From contig JANPYM010000001.1 of NCBI GenBank assembly GCA_025890175.1, positions 3,143,262-3,207,261 on the forward strand: a stretch of DNA of 64,000 bases. The letters are read 5' to 3'. The position numbers and the translations under genes were made by a program. Source of the DNA: Ciborinia camelliae (taxonomy: Eukaryota > Ascomycota > Leotiomycetes > Helotiales > Sclerotiniaceae). Below the pieces are notes generated by a model, which saw only the letters and a program-made list of their open reading frames with translations, searched no databases and was not told the DNA's origin. Shown piece after piece: positions 45,128 to 56,135 of the stretch (positions are counted from its first letter, which is position 1; the number at the start of each line of letters is the position of its first letter).

Positions 45128-46637
45128 AGGAATAAAAGTGAATAAAACCAAGTTCGAAACTTATGGAATTTTCATGCGGGGGGGATTGCATATTTACCCT
45201 CCACAATATGGTACCGTAGTATGGATTTATTCGAGATTGCCAAGCGCATGCAATCCATACTTTACGGCGGATCGATACGAGTTTGTTCATGGTCCTACTC
45301 CATGCTCGCCTTTTGATTTGCGATCTGCTCACATCACCTTCCTGGAACATTGGGAATCCCGGATATGCGAAATTATCAGTGGGACTCCGGCGGCCCAGCC
45401 TAGCATGACGTAGCATCGAGGCTTGATTGATACTTATCATCCCGCGAATGCCCAATTTGTTGAACTTTCTCCGTCATGCATGAATCATGATGTCTTGTGA
45501 TAAAATAAACTTATAGATTAATTCTAGACTTCTAGTACCACAAGACAATACGGGATAAGAGGAAAGGATTTTTCTACAAAACTTTGATGTTTGAATATGG
45601 TACTTGTTGCATCAAGAATATCTTCGCCCTTGGATTGGTGAAGCTATTGAAAAAGTGATTGATAATCGGCATTGCACCCACCAATCCGGAAGTCCGGGCG
45701 TCTCCAATAGGCTTGATAAGCCAACAGTTGCCCCCACTACCTACTTCAGGGGTAAGTCGGTACCTGATATGTACACGTGATGCCGGGAGATTCGAGCGGC
45801 AGGTGCTCCGGCGATTAACACGATAGATTGCATATGAGCTTCCCTTTAGAGATTTCCTATGTTGATCCCCTAATAGTGTGTAAATAAGTCTGATTCATAC
45901 CAATCTATATATATCGTTCACTTGATGGCGAAGTAGCTCACACACGTGATCATACTTACTATCCACTCTCATAGGGCGTCACCGATTTAACCGATATGGG
46001 GCAATCACGTTCATTGGTCTCAGCTGATACCATAAAGTTTTCCGATCCGGGCCGTGCCTGAAACCCGTCCGTCCCACTTCTATTTATAGTACTTCGTCCT
46101 CCGTGTCTCAGACATACTCCGTATTATCAACACAGAAGCAGATGATAAGCTATTGAGGGCGAGCTTCGCGCGCGCGTATTTTAGAGTCGATGATGGGTGA
46201 TGGGTGATGTGGTGGTCTTGATGATTGATGATTGATGATTTCCGTATTTTCTTTTCTTGTAGAAAGTATTATATTGGAGGCAAGCTGTCGCACGCACGTG
46301 TTTTGGAGCCTTTTTGGGTTTGCAGAGTGCATGATTTGAAGTATGTATATAATAGTATTGATTGACTGCTTAATTGATTGAAAAAAGAAGTGATCGGAAT
46401 TTTCAGAATTCGGGTTTTTCGTCACGTAATACAAGCAATGATTGCTCTGTACAAAATGGTTCCACCCAAATCTATTTTGTAACGCAGGACAACTTTTATT
46501 CGCAGGCTCTAAAACATGACAACACCCCCAGGATCCAGAAATAACAAGGCTTGAAAGAGAATGCAGAGAATATCAGAAGCGATTTGGATCATGCAGCTGA
46601 GCCATTCCCAAATCATGTCTATTTTCGAAAAGAGCCA
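45128..46637. other. Intergenic region
   Basis: No supported gene in about 1.5 kb. Sequence at about 45890-45985 (TCTGATTCAT, then CACACGTGAT, ACTTACTATCCACTCTCATAGG) recurs in the same order at about 48955-49065. Inverted or alternating GCGCGCGC sequence lies at 46170. Confidence 0.4.
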
Positions 46638-48077
46638 TCATTGAGACACTGCTGCCTCTTGTTTTACCAATCTTTGTAATCTTTCATCGTTCGCATACTT
46701 CTGCAACGCTGCTTTCTTCCAGCTTTCCCATTCGAAAGTCTCATCTATCTTCAAGGCTTTCTGCAAAGCAGCAAAATTCTGAATGTAGAGCGATATGTCC
46801 CAATCGGGTAATCCGTTGCAAAGGATGAATTGTAGTCTTTGTATCGCCTTTCCGCAAATCACATATTCATCAAGCCCTTGGCTATCTGGGTCGACGGTTT
46901 GCTTAAGCATCTCTGCAAAAGCCAATTCGCTGCTGCTAAGGCCATTGTGTCCATTGAAAAATTCGCCAACATCCCAGAGCATCATTGGTGACGTGAAAGC
47001 TACTGAGGCCGGCGCTGTATATGCCCACTCCCAATCGATGATACCAGTGACCTTGAAGTTCTCATCAACTAGTATATGGCTGCCTAAATCATCATAATGT
47101 CTTAAATAGTACTCCTGATTTTCAGATGACTCTGGAAAAGAAAAGGCAGCTTCAAGGAGGGCGCAGTGAATCAAGTAGGTATCTACTGCCCATGGGGAGT
47201 AAAGCTTGCTAGCCGCAATCATTTCGAGGATCTTTGATATCACTCCCAGGTGGTATTCTTGCAGGTTTTCAAAAGGTCCAAGAGTTTCGATGACTTTGTC
47301 ATTATCATGATCCAACCACAAATCTGAAAGACAGCGGTCCAATTTTGTAGTTAGATAGGTCTAACTCATCAAGACTTAGAGAACCAATGGAATTGAAAGG
47401 ATGTTTGTGGAGTTCATGATAAATGAAAGCTAGTTGCTTTATAACCCCAAGCCTCTGCTCATCCGTAGGCTTCGGTCTCGATTCAGGATATGGTTTTCCA
47501 GGGATCTTCTCCATGAGAATGTAAGCAACTCCTACACTGTTCTCGGGAGTAGGATGAAACGCAAAGACTCGTGGGGCTGGCACTTCAGTCATCTCAAGGA
47601 AGCGATAGGTAGCCACCTCACTTTGTATGATGTACTTCTGCGCAAGCTTCGATGGAGCAGTAACGTTTTGGCGTTTAATTCGCGCAATCCAACGAACACC
47701 ATCATTGAATTCGAGCTCGATGTGGTAGTTTATATTTCCCATGGCTGTCAAGAGATTGTTTTCATCTATTGGGACAGCCGAACAAGGTATTTTGCGAATG
47801 GATGATGCGTGATCGGCCAGAGCATGTAAGTTAATTTTAGAAAGAAGCTCTCTGATCTCCTCTCGTACAGATTCCTGGATTGCAGATTCGTACTCATCGT
47901 CCTAAGAAGCTCTCCATCAGAGGAATCCTTATTAATTTTCCATGGGATACGAACCTCTCGACGGGGACAGCTATGAATTAAATGCAACGAGCAGAGGCGG
48001 CGCTTACAAAACAAACAATCTCCATGAACTCGCACTGTCGGCCTCTTGCACTCTTCTACGTCGCAATCAGTTGGCAT
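46638..48077 (-). CDS. AN1-like zinc finger and APH-family kinase-like protein
   Basis: My model has exons 48077-47955, 47901-47376 and 47323-46638 (444 aa). The first intron (47902-47954, GTTCGT/TAG, phase 0) is clear. The N-terminus has Cys/His ligands (C5, C10, C21, C24, C29, H32, H35, C37) of an AN1-like zinc finger. The rest is an aminoglycoside-phosphotransferase/choline-kinase fold: GVRWIARIKR, AYILMEKIPG (hinge), LRHYDDLGSHILVD (catalytic HxDD...) and GIIDWEWA (metal-binding Asp). The second junction is uncertain: the best intron (47324-47375) has a weak GTCTTG donor but a CTAAC branch and a TTTCAG acceptor, while homology to what I remember of the family runs into the intron (KIGPLS). 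Either the intron is real or there is a one-base frameshift here. Fungi have many such proteins; substrates are unknown. Confidence 0.75.
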
Positions 48078-48259
48078 TGTGAATCTAGCGTGGAGATCGC
48101 GCTTAGATGAAGAGTATAAATATTCAGCCTTTCTGTACGATATAAGGCGGTTCAGATGAGTGAGATTTCTCTAGCTACCTAGGTAGTTTGCGTTTTAAAC
48201 ATCTGTCATCAGATGAAACCTGATTATTCATCTTCTATTTTCGGCAGACGAACAGACTT

Positions 48260-48560
48260 TGATTCTGATGGCAACAGTACATCCGCGGGTTTTAAGTATT
48301 TAAAAAAGGTATAGAATTAACTTAAATTAAAAATAAAACAAAAAAAAGTACGAAGAGCTTTTTGTTATATAATTAATTAATTTTAAACTAAAGAAATGTT
48401 ACGAGTAATACTAATATTATCTCTAACATACATATTTTAAAACACCTTATTAATTATGCGAAACGAATACTAATTGGGTTGTTTAAGTATAGGGCTCTAC
48501 AAGCTGCGCAGCACGAACTGCGAGGGAGATCGTAAAGGGCCGTACTCAAAGCTCGTATAT
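48260..48560. repeat. AT-rich repeat relic
   Basis: About 220 bp of strongly AT-rich sequence followed by a short GC-rich piece (AAGCTGCGCA, CAAAGCTCGTATATAG) that resembles the end of the fragment at 13497-13620. This looks like a small RIP-decayed transposon scar. No coding content. Confidence 0.45.
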
Positions 48561-48732
48561 AGTATCTTAGCATGGCTAGATTTTCAAGATTTGTAGATAT
48601 CACCTCGAGTAGTGACACAAGTCGTCTGTGATAAACTGTATAAACTTATTGATTAATGATATGTCTGAAACGAAGTGGAAGGGTTTCGGGGGAGGGCAAA
48701 AAAAGGAACTCTCCATTTTACTACGATCGGCT

Positions 48733-48878
48733 CACGTGGAAGAGTGTAGGAGGACATATAGAGCCTGAAATGCATTCTATTATTGCGTTTCCCTTTCCTT
48801 TACTACATCCGCTATGCTGCTATTGGTAGTATTTCTGAAGAATAGAATACGTTTCAGGCTCTGTGGGTCCTTCCACGC
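48733..48878. repeat. Imperfect inverted repeat, possible MITE or hairpin
   Basis: Arms 48761-48781 and 48841-48861 match at 19 of 21 positions in inverted orientation (core GAGCCTGAAA). An outer pair, CGTGGAAG at 48735-48742 and CTTCCACG at 48870-48877, is perfect. The whole could fold into a long hairpin, or be a small non-autonomous element. Confidence 0.65.
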
Positions 48879-48954
48879 TCCTATATAATACTGACTTGGA
48901 GGTACGAAGCATGTGCATATATGTGACGTTGGTCCCACTATCATAAGGCGTAAT

Positions 48955-49065
48955 AAATCGGATTCATTATAATTCATGAAGCGTGGATTATGATGCTCAG
49001 CTAGTCCCCACACGTGATATACACGCGTGGTCCCACTTACTATCCACCCTGTACGGGAGCGCAGT
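48955..49065. repeat. Dispersed repeat, second copy
   Basis: Shares ordered blocks with 45890-45985: GATTCAT, a CACACGTGAT box, and ACTTACTATCCAC followed by CTGTACGGG or CTCATAGGG. Same orientation in both places. The copies are too diverged to define exact ends. Confidence 0.4.
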
Positions 49066-49246
49066 GATAACATACTAACTAACACTAACAAGGAAACAGA
49101 TAATAAAATATATTCAAAGGCTACCATAATCTCTTTCTCATTCCCAAAACATTCTGAAACTGCGGAAAGTTTGTAACATCATTTATACCTTCATAAACCT
49201 AACGATACCTTTTGTGTCAGAGCATGACAAGCAAGCAATTGAAGCG

Positions 49247-52200
49247 TTATAACTCGAGAATACCAGTCTGTCGAAATCCTGGAAGACTCTGCGGCAATTT
49301 AGGACGAAGGGCTAGGTCCTGAGTTGTTAGCAAAGGAGGTAGCCTAACCGAATCCAAAAACTCAAAATCCGGTGCAAAATCTCCCATAAAGGTATTGATA
49401 CCCGGAATTTCTGTAACAGAAGTATCATCAACAGCCTCGCGAAATGAATCTATAAGATCCGAACGTCCAGTGAGTAGGGCAATATCCTTTGCAGTCTCTC
49501 CGCGGTGGTCTCTGATCGAGATGTCAGCACCAGCCTCAAGCAAAGCCTTGGCAGCTTCTTTATTTCCTAAGCAGCAAGCTAGATGCAAGTATGTTTGCCC
49601 ATGATCGTCAGAATTCGCTACATCTGCTCCTGCCATGAGTAAAGCATACATAGCTCGCAAATTCTTGGACCGGATGGCAATGGCAAGTGGTGTAAAATTC
49701 TGGCCGTCGCGGATCTCTAGATCAGGACTATGTGCTAATAATATTCGTAGCTTTCCGAAATCCGTTGGGTCATGGCTGCCTGAAAGCAAATGGAGATCTG
49801 TATATTTCCTTTCGTCGACTGTCAAATATCGATCGGTTTCTTCTGAATTGGAGATGAAAAGTGCTTTTTTGATATTTTTCAGGGAATGGGTTCGCTCAGA
49901 TAGCCCCTGGGTGGATAGAGGTTTTTCTTTCTCTTCTACATCCGAGAAACCATTTTCTCTATCGTTTTCCATAAAAGACAAGGCCTTTTCTTTACTCCCC
50001 TTCACAATAAAAGAGCCGTCATTGCTGCATTCTTCATCAGCAGTTGAGACATCGTGTTTACGTGCTCTATCCTCGAGCCATATCTGGAATAGCTTCTGCA
50101 TATAATCTGCGTTACAATGTCTTGCCGAAAAATCTTGTAGAAGGCCCCAGTGGGTGTTCCCGTCGATAGCTAGCTGATCAAAAACATATCCCACCATTCT
50201 TCCAGTTGCATTTCTAGCCGCATTGTGGAGCAATCTTTTAGGTAGGTCGGGCAAGCGAATGAATGCGCTTGTGAAATTCCCTGACACCCATATCTGGTTG
50301 AATTGTTTATCAAACTCCAGCTGCAGTGCCAGAAGCTCGATTGGAGTCACGCCCTCATCATTTAGGACAGTCAGATCCACCCCATGTTGTGAAACAGCTT
50401 TCGCAATTATTGCACAGGCCTGGTTGTTATCACTTCCCATACACCAGCTTTGGACTATCTGATGTAGGATAGTGTTTCCTCCATCATTTGTATCTCGCCA
50501 GTTAAAATCTAATTCGATGTCATTACGCAGAAACGCGTCGAGGATCTCCAATATGAAGAAAGAATCACGTGAATCTATGTAGTGCGTATGGTATATTATT
50601 CGGTAGACCATTCTCTCAAGGGTATATGGGGCAGTCTTGTTTAATGTGCGAATGCATTGTGAAATCACAAACTTAAGTTTTCTCGTCCAGTCTTCCGATT
50701 GCCCTTGTAAGATATTACTTAGAGCTTTCTCGTCGTTTCCTGGAACCATCTGATTGAAGTTAACTTCGAAAAGACATTTAAGTTCTGTCGTCGGTTCTTC
50801 TGCCACAACTAGATCACGGAGGATGAGAGCGAATAATATGGGCAATGTGTCTGAAGCGAAATATTTAAAGTCTGTTCGTGCCCCCCAATTTATCATTTGG
50901 GAAGCCTCATTTGTGTTGAACACGCCATGTGGATATGCGGTGTCCAGCATGAACTGAAAATACTCCACAAATGCCAATACGGCCTGCATAGATATTTCTG
51001 GATTCAGGCTGTATGTGAGTTGAAGATGCTCAAGGGCGTCCTCATCTGGTAGTAGTATTTCCGAGTTCTGGTATAGAAGTTCTATAATGGAGTGCGCATG
51101 ACCCTTTGAATCTTCGATATTGTTGATATCTACACCCTCGATGATCAAAATTTCAATCGCCTTCTTCCTCGAATCCCAGTTCCAATTGAAATGTTCGGCG
51201 GCTTCAAACAATGCTAAATCGACATCGATGGCGTTAAATATTGCTTTATACATCATCATCGCACAGTAAATCGGACTACCAATAAAGCTCGTTGCGTTTA
51301 AGGGAGCCCCGCGGCGAATGAGAACAGTACAGATATCCGGAAGCGCAAGAATAGCAGCCCAATGAAGAGCAGTGGGTCTTAATGGTCCTGTAATTTTAGC
51401 TAAGGCCATCAGAGATTGGTATTTTATTTGCTCTTCCATAGGATAGCAGAGGGCGGAATAATATTGACCAAACGTCCACAATGTGTAACAACTGCTACTT
51501 TCATCGAAAAGTAGCAACACCTCATCTGCAACTTCGCCCCAAGAGCTACGATGCACATGTACGATCCAGTAACGAAGAATGTATTCCATGACGGGATATT
51601 TATCTTCGAAATCCCACCAGGTTTTCATGAAATCCTTTGGCTCAATATTCAATCTGGCAATTGGGGTATTCGACCCATTAAACTCCGAAAGGCCCAAGAA
51701 AGCAAAACATGTTTTCGCAATATTTGTGTGACCCGCAGATAATCGATATTGTAAAAGGCTTGGAGCACAAGACTCATCAAGGCTCAAGAGGTATTCCTTC
51801 ACTGTGAAATGGGCAAGCTCTAGCCCATCCGACTGGGTCTTTTTGCGTATGAGACTACTGCACCAATTTAGAAGTTCATCCAAAGTAGTCATGTTTTCCT
51901 CTTCGAATGTCTTGTCACCAGGTCTTACTGCAAGTGCTTGGAGCAGTTGTGTTGTTGTCAGTGGCTCCACGGCGCACACCACCCAGATAAGTGTATTCCT
52001 GACAAGTGCTTGATTCTCCTTGGTGCTCCGATTAACCCTTTCGAGAATACGTTCGTATGATTTAGGTAAATCCGGTGGTAGCTTCCTCAGAGCTTCACGG
52101 CGAGCTCGGTCTGTACTACATTCACAAAGGTAATCCATTTGACATGCAACCCATCTAAACCTAGATACAGTCAATTTAATATTCAGGAGGGTTTCAAGTC

Positions 52201-53783
52201 AAAAGACTTACATGCCATCAGCACCCTCTATAAGAGTTTTGACAATGTGGTCCTTCAGGTGAGGATCTTGAATGCGAAGCTTACCCGCTTTCGTTCGCTT
52301 CTGAATCTCAGAATGCACATAAAGTCGCAGGTCACCACTAGTTGCTGCAATGGAAATGCTAGGATAATCTGTCAACACACGTCTGATATCAACCTCATTG
52401 CGACTCGCGAATAAGGTTTTAATTGTTCCCGATGGTCTATTTAAAGATTGCAGCAGTCTTGCGACCTCGGCGCGATCTCCGGCAACCTCATCCAAACCAT
52501 CCACAATGATACTGGTTGAGATGAAATTGTTTGATAAATCGACTATCAATTCGCAAAAATATTCGGTGGTGGCTGAACCTTGAGTATGTTCCGTCATTTG
52601 ATACTTTTCACAGAAAGTTTCCAATTGTGTAAAAGCGTGTTCATGCTGAAGAATCAGTTGCCGTGCCAGAGCACCTAGAATGGTCCGCGGATCGTGAGTT
52701 TGAGTGTCTTTATAATCACAGTAGAATATGGCAAGTCCTTGCCGTGGTGTTAGTGAGTACATCATGAGGGCCCACGGAATTCAACTTAGTCTTTTTTCGC
52801 ACCATGGAATGGATCCTGGGTTTGTTCAATCTCTTGTATGACAGATGCTCTATTTATAATGTCTGATTAGTTCTAGAAATTGAGCTGCAACAATAAACTA
52901 GGTATGTAACGTACATCAGTACAGTTTTTCCGGCCCCGGCTGGGATTGTCAGAAAAAGTTGCAGTAGTGAGCAGGCGAAAACATACGTATTCCATATACC
53001 CAAAGCTTGGAATGATCTGTAGATTTCCAGTCCCGAAACTCCTTGCTGTCGGTGAACCAAACACCTGTCCCTGGTTGTCTTAAACGAACATTCGAATTTT
53101 GCCATTTCTGAACGTCAATGGTGCCTAAGAGATTGAGTCTCTTCCTCAAAGTTTCGTCTGGCACACAATTAGCAACAGTTTCCAATCTTCTGTGAGATAT
53201 GAGGCAACCATAGATGTATTTTCCCCTCTCTAATCGTGCAGTTTCCAGATTGAAATTGATGGCAGCCACTCCCTGGTTAAGCTGTTCCTGGTTCGCGAGT
53301 ACTCTGATTAAAGCAGACCTATTCGAGTCAGCGATGTACGATAATTCTGCATAGATATGTTACTTGCATTTGTCTCGCGCTCATGGCCATGTTCATGGTA
53401 CTTTTGTGGCCCTGAACCTCTTTACGTAGCTCTTCGATTGTTCCCTTCTTGAATGGCCACTTGAGCTTCTGCGATATTGACTTCATTTCGGGTATGGCAT
53501 TCTCTAATTCCTTGATGATCTTCTCGAGGGTTTTCTGGCAAGAATTGATATGCTGGATCTTGTAGGAGCCATGAGATGTTGAGTCTACCGCCTCCAGTTC
53601 CTGTACCACATTGCTCAAACTGTGAAGGATACCAGCGAGAATGTTCACTTCATCCACGAGGCTTTGAACGGACTTTTCAGCATCTTTGAAATCTCTGATA
53701 TATTTAAGGCCCAGTCGAACGACAGTGTCAGCAAGAGATAACAAACCAGCAATACTCGCGGCGACACCGAGAGCCTCAGCCAT
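49247..53783 (-). CDS. STAND/NACHT NTPase with ankyrin repeats (fungal NLR-like)
   Basis: Six exons (53783-53368, 53318-52987, 52939-52915, 52849-52803, 52737-52212, 52160-49247) encode 1419 aa. The N-terminus (MAEALGVAASIAGLLSLADT) is the helical domain typical of fungal STAND proteins. The NACHT domain has a Walker A, GIPGAGKT (about 248-255), formed by splicing exon 2 to the 25-nt exon 3, and a Walker B, SIIVDGLDEV (about 345-357). The winged-helix-like region includes LPKSYERILERV. Ankyrin units appear near 712 (TALHWAAILALPDICTVLIRRG) and at about 1230-1350 (TPLAIAIRSKNLRAMYALLMAGAD, TYLHLACCLGNKEAAKALLEAGADI). Such receptors act in allorecognition and other intracellular sensing in fungi; the ligand is unknown. 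The first intron fits only as GC-AG (53319-53367). Other introns are GT-AG, 47-65 nt, with consistent phases. Confidence 0.88.
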
Positions 53784-54176
53784 TTTGTGAAATTCTGATC
53801 AAATCCTTCAGATATCGAGTGTAGGCTTTGGTAGATAACTTTCGCGTAGAAATAAATATCAATATTAAATGAGCACCAAAAACGGCATCGTAGATTGCTG
53901 AGACTTCCAGCGCGTGAGGTGCGAGCACAATGAGCTTATAAAATCTTTCTGGGGCACAAAACGCCCTCGTGAATGCTTCGCCACATCATGTTGGCTCGAT
54001 AGCTTCCAGTTTCGAGATCTTTTGCATGATATAGCCTTGCTATGCATGATATCTTCAGAAATTTTAAGAAACGATTGGGCATACTAGATGACCGATAAAT
54101 CTTGTGATGGGGTAGTTTCAATGATGGCCCTAATCCAAAAACAACAGCACACACAGCCCATCACACCGCGTACGAA
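53784..54176. promoter_or_regulatory. Upstream region of the STAND receptor gene
   Basis: The upstream DNA of the receptor gene (minus strand). No gene is seen; a 72-aa minus frame at 53936-54154 is unsupported. No clear TATA box was found. Confidence 0.4.
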
Positions 54177-54690
54177 CAAGGAATATTCATCAAAGTACAA
54201 GGAGGTTGCTTGGGATTTGGACCACTTATACCGTCAATAACTTCAACGATTTTGGTAGTACATTGATATATTAACCAATAAGTGATTGATGACGAAGCCC
54301 TGTGTTCCCGGTGTGGAAGGATTGAGTTATCATCCTGAGGTATAGACCCAATGGTCGCACCTGCCAAAGGTATTGATGGCTGGCACCCGTGCATATGGAA
54401 CATCCATCAAAATCAAAGCATAAGTTGCTTATGATCTGGACAACATACCTTCAATAAGTTCAATGATTTTGGTAGCTGGAGATTGATATATTGATCAATA
54501 AGTGATTGCTGACTAAGCCCAGAGATCCCGCTTCGTGATATTTCAATATGGAAGGTGCGACTACAGTCTATTGATAGCCTCACGATTGTAGCTCTAATAA
54601 ATAACTCAGCCCTTCTTTACTTACAACCAGAATCCCCTCACCGGTACCCGTGCATATAGAACATTCATCAAAGCAAAAGTTGCTTAGCAT
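54177..54690. repeat. Decayed tandem duplication, unit about 220-250 bp
   Basis: Unit 1 (about 54180-54398) and unit 2 (about 54399-54660) share ordered blocks: GAACA(T/A)..CATCAAA near the start, then TTCAA(C/T)GATTTTGGTAG, TTGATATATT-A-CCAATAAGTGATTG, GAAGCCC/TAAGCCC, and ACCCGTGCATAT at the end. A third partial unit starts at 54659 (GAACATTCATCAAAGC). Spacing between units is uneven owing to indels. No protein frame is conserved between units. Confidence 0.7.
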
Positions 54691-54936
54691 TTGAAAAGGT
54701 ATCCATTCATTATTCATAATATCACCAATATCACCAATATCCTCAATCCCGCATATCTCTCCCTTCCCCTTCCACAATCAGTCCCAAACACCACCCCAAA
54801 TCCAAATAAAACAATCTCTCATCCCCACATGATATATGAAAATCGTCCCCCCATCTCACGCTAAACACAACTTCTTCCCTCCCTCTCTCCCTCCCTTTAC
54901 CTCTTCCCCTCAAAAGAGCATCGGTAACCCAGCACC

Positions 54937-55110
54937 TCACATAACAGTGCAAGGAATAGGAATACAGCAACACTCATAACCATCACACTCCAAACACTTA
55001 GTCTTGCCCGTTGTATTTGTACCCTTCACGATATCCGAGATAGTAGACGAGGCTGCGGAGCCAGGACCATTGCGGTTGACGAGGCCTGTGGAGGAGGTAG
55101 AGGTGCACAT
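54937..55110 (-). CDS. Small cysteine-rich protein (57 aa)
   Basis: A 57-aa frame starts MCTSTSSTGLVNRNGPG and ends with a dense Cys cluster, CLECDGYECCCIPIPC (Cys39, 42, 47, 48, 49, 54). It has no signal peptide, so it is not a classic secreted effector. The Cys pattern could bind metal, be palmitoylated, or form disulfides. The ATG context is CCAAAATGTG, and a CA/CT-rich leader precedes it on the minus strand. The composition is not repeat-like, which supports a real gene. I recall similar short Cys-tailed fungal proteins but cannot name the family. Confidence 0.55.
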   Translation of the reverse strand: MCTSTSSTGLVNRNGPGSAASSTISDIVKGTNTTGKTKCLECDGYECCCIPIPCTVM

Positions 55111-56135
55111 TTTGGAGTAGTTTTTGGGGGTTTTTTTTGGTTGGGTTGGGGTTATTGTGATGATGATGTTATGTTGTGATTTGGAGAGTGTCTGCGGTGG
55201 AAATAGTTGTTAGTTTTGGGGTGGTTGTGGATAGGTATTTATGATGGTTTGAATACGGTAGGTAGGTACCTAAGTAGTTACTGAGCTGGAATGTGACGTC
55301 TGTGGCGTTATAGTTGTGGTTCCTCTATTGGCCATGCAACACAGCCACAGTAAGAACTGCGGGGGAAAACTTACATCTATGTAGGTAGGTAGTAAGGTAG
55401 GTGGCTAGTAGTTCTTGATAGTTGATAAGATTTTCTGATGGTTTCTTTGAATGTGTTTAAACTGGAAGGAATAGGCCAAGAAGGGAAGTGAATGATGATA
55501 TATAGAATTTAGGAGTGGCTTGATACAAAGAAAGTTAATTGTTACACATGAATCTTGGAAGCTTGGAACTCGCGTAGTAATTGGCTAATCGTCATTTTGA
55601 AACATGTAACAGTGGAGGCGCAATCAATGGGCAATCATTATAACTTTTTATAACCTTGGTTAAGCTTCGGTATTCAAGGATTTGGTGGATTAATTATCTT
55701 GCCAGATGGCATCACTATCTACCGGGTAGGTATATCTACGGACTACGGACTAGTATTTATGTGGTCGTCCTGAACAGTTGTCAGAAAAATTACCAAATGG
55801 CTGTAGATTATTCCATATCCCATGCTAATATCTCCTCTTGTTCCTTGTACATACGGGGAGACTCAGCTTCAAGAAGAAGAATACCAAGCCGCCTAGCCAA
55901 TTTGGATCAACTGGGAAATGCCAGAAACGGGTGTAGCCGAGTGAGGCTATGGCTAAGCCTTGCCAGTGTAAAACTAGGTAATATGGCGGTCCTTCATAGA
56001 TAAATTTCGGGAAGGCGACACCCTATCAGTTGTGCTTCGTCCAATAACCTCGTGTGGTGTTTGGTCGCAAAATATTGACGCGTTGAATAATACTTGTGTC
56101 CATATGAGGTCTAGAATCGTCTGCACAACTAGCCT
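55111..56135. other. Intergenic region
   Basis: About 1 kb with scattered GTAGGTAGG runs (about 55257-55400). A 115-aa plus frame at 55656-56003 has no recognisable domain and the codon use looks random. No gene is called. Confidence 0.45.

Noticed and set aside
47305..48077. Separate small genes at 47766-48077 and 47305-47751
   Set aside because: The pieces join through splice sites into one AN1-like/APH protein with a familiar domain order.
53243..53363. A 76-nt GT-AG intron as alternative to the GC-AG intron in the STAND gene
   Set aside because: It keeps the frame but removes SALIRVLANQ, which matches the conserved part of the domain, and its acceptor has a poor pyrimidine tract.
55656..56003. 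115-aa plus-strand frame between the Cys-rich ORF and Med7
   Set aside because: No domain, no conserved-looking motif, and an unremarkable start context.
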